Assembly: GCF_031143425.1 (NCBI RefSeq) | Contig: NC_090446.1 | Span: 1,025,313,066-1,025,377,065, forward strand | Reading direction: 5' to 3' | Length of the DNA: 64,000 nucleotides | DNA from: Pleurodeles waltl | Taxonomy: Eukaryota; Chordata; Amphibia; Caudata; Salamandridae | In this document: piece after piece, positions 63,401 to 64,000 of the stretch | Position numbering within the stretch: the stretch's first letter is position 1 | Layout of the letters: each line of letters begins with the position of its first letter | Translations under genes and position numbers: made by a program | The notes under the pieces: model-generated | Told to the model about the DNA's origin: nothing | The model's database searches: none | What the model saw: the letters and a program-made list of their open reading frames with translations, nothing else

Positions 63401-63720
63401 GATGGGGTGACTTGTGGGGCTCTGACCAGGTTCTGTTACCCAGAATCCTTTGCAACCCTCAAAATTTGGCTAAATAAACACATTTTCCTCACATTTCGGT
63501 GACAGAAAGTTCTGGAATCTGAGAGGAGCGCACATTTCCTTCCACCCAGCGTTCCCCCAAGTCTCCCGATACAAATGATACCTCACTTGTGTGGGTAGGC
63601 CTAGCGCCCGCGACAGGAAATGCTCCAAAACACAACGTGGACACATCCCATTTTTTGACAGAAAACAGAGGTGTTTTTTTTAAAGTGCCTACCTGTAGAT
63701 TTTGGCCTCTAGCTCAGCCG
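56842..63720. repeat. Tandem nine-unit HOR, period 3,440 bp, built on a six-unit module
   Basis: Bases from about 56,842 to 60,281 recur from 60,282 to about 63,721 at an exact offset of 3,440 bp. Unit order is D E F G H' I J' E F/D, then D E F G H' I J' E F. Markers: D (GATGCCTCGCTTG), E (GGTACTTATGG), F (GGCACCGTGGG), G (CTCCCATCACAAATG), H' (CTACCCGTAG), I (TTTTTGGGTAGAAAGC), J' (GGGACTAGTGCCCGTG). E-to-J' is itself a 2,296-bp six-unit module. On reading, the copies differ by only a handful of bases, for example CTGATCAGG versus CTGACCAGG and TTTTTTTTGCAAAG versus TTTTTTTCGCAAAT. Confidence 0.92.
60273..60281. other. Crossover interval of the nine-unit HOR
   Basis: The unit at 59,971-60,352 is F type up to 60,272 (TGTAGAT, CTCTAGC). 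From 60,282 it follows the unit that precedes D at 56.8 kb (GGTACCTAGGG, GTGAATTTTTAAAAAC). F would read GGCACCGTGGG. The switch is confined to the 9 identical bases CTCAGCCGG. It explains how a six-unit module became a nine-unit one. Confidence 0.8.
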
Positions 63721-64000
63721 GCACCGTGGGAAACCTACCAGACCTGTGCATTTCTGAAAACTAGAGACTTAGGGGAATCCAAGATGGGGTGACTTGTTGG
63801 GCTCTGACCTGGTTCTGTTACCCAAAATCCTTTGCAAACCTCAAAATTTGGCTAAAAAAACACATTTTCCTCACATTTCGTTGACAGAAAGTTCTGGAAT
63901 CTGAGAGGAGCCACAATTTTCCTTCTACCCAGCGTTCCCCCAAGTCTCCCATCACAAATGATACCTCACTTGTGTGTGTAGGCCTAGCGCCAGCGTAAGG
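63721..64000. repeat. Start of the next six-unit module, cut by the window end
   Basis: From 63,721 the array continues as true F (GGCACCGTGGG) and then G (CTCCCATCACAAATG at about 63,946). It matches 61,424 onward at 2,296 bp rather than 60,282 onward at 3,440 bp. The array therefore does not end here. Confidence 0.88.

Larger units (their letters stand above)
1..64000. repeat. Satellite array, ~382-bp unit, about 167 head-to-tail copies
   Basis: The phase mark GATGGGGTGA or its variants recurs every 381-383 bases (for example ending at 343, 724, 1487, 1869, 2252, 2634 and so on to 63,792), giving 166 complete units with a mean of 382.2 bp. All units share one orientation and no unique sequence interrupts them. 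Unit order within each copy is constant: GATGGGGTGA, CTGTTACCCAGAATCC, an A-tract, TTTCGGTGACAGAAAG, CCACCCAGCG, ACTTGTGTGGGT, TAGGCCTAGCGCC, a T-tract before GACAGAAAAC, a second T-tract, TGTAGATTTTGGCC, then two CCTAGG sites. Such arrays are characteristic of eukaryotic heterochromatin. I infer no coding function. Whether it is centromeric cannot be decided from the DNA alone. Confidence 0.98.

Noticed and set aside
1..64000. CRISPR array
   Set aside because: Regular spacing is present, but the whole 382-bp period is conserved. There are no unique spacers between short repeats and no cas genes.
1..64000. A novel gene-based system (defence, mobile or biosynthetic)
   Set aside because: There is no non-repeat sequence in which such a system could be encoded. 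The interest of the window lies in its repeat architecture.

Overview
The whole 64 kb window is one uninterrupted satellite-DNA array. A unit of about 382 bp is repeated head to tail in a single orientation from the first base to the last. Using GATGGGGTGA (or its variant form) as the phase mark, I count 167 marks between about 343 and 63,792. That gives 166 complete units with a mean length of 382.2 bp, plus a partial unit at each end. I see no protein-coding gene, RNA gene, transposon insertion, CRISPR array, inverted segment or unique sequence. The many short open frames of 60-99 codons are by-products of the repeat: the same few frames recur at the same place in nearly every unit on both strands.

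Organism: a tandem array this long with this unit size is typical of eukaryotic heterochromatin (centromeric, pericentromeric or subtelomeric). CpG positions in the unit repeatedly appear as TpG or CpA in sister units, which fits a cytosine-methylated genome such as a vertebrate's. I cannot name the species or the satellite family from sequence alone.

Layout: units fall into recurring variant types, each with diagnostic substitutions, arranged in higher-order repeats (HORs). Type letters used here are my own. (1) 1-29.4 kb: two modules alternate, a six-unit Q-R-S-T-V-W module (2,292 bp) and a five-unit X-Y-Z-A-P module (1,909 bp). The region also holds 17-unit and 48/50-unit long-range duplications and a three-unit tandem duplication at 11.56-13.84 kb. 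(2) 29.4-37.0 kb: a family of V, O, M, N and K units with 6- and 12-unit periodicity (2,296 and 4,592 bp). (3) 37.0-45.2 kb: a tandem pair of an 11-unit HOR (about 4,209 bp). (4) 45.2-57.5 kb: a four-unit J-B-C-H module (1,532 bp) inside a 12-unit duplication (4,588 bp). (5) 56.8-64.0 kb: a nearly identical six-unit module (2,296 bp) assembled into a nine-unit repeat (3,440 bp). It looks the most recently homogenised.

How it works together: the array reads as a record of unequal crossing-over and gene conversion. Several units are chimeras whose left part belongs to one type and right part to another, and some crossover points can be narrowed to 7-11 bp. Small slippage deletions (10 bp at 12.64 kb, 8 bp at 20.08 kb, a 5-bp hairpin loop at 35.67 kb) mark particular lineages. 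Period values come from matching recurring segments by eye; boundaries are good to a few bases where diagnostic substitutions exist and to tens of bases elsewhere.
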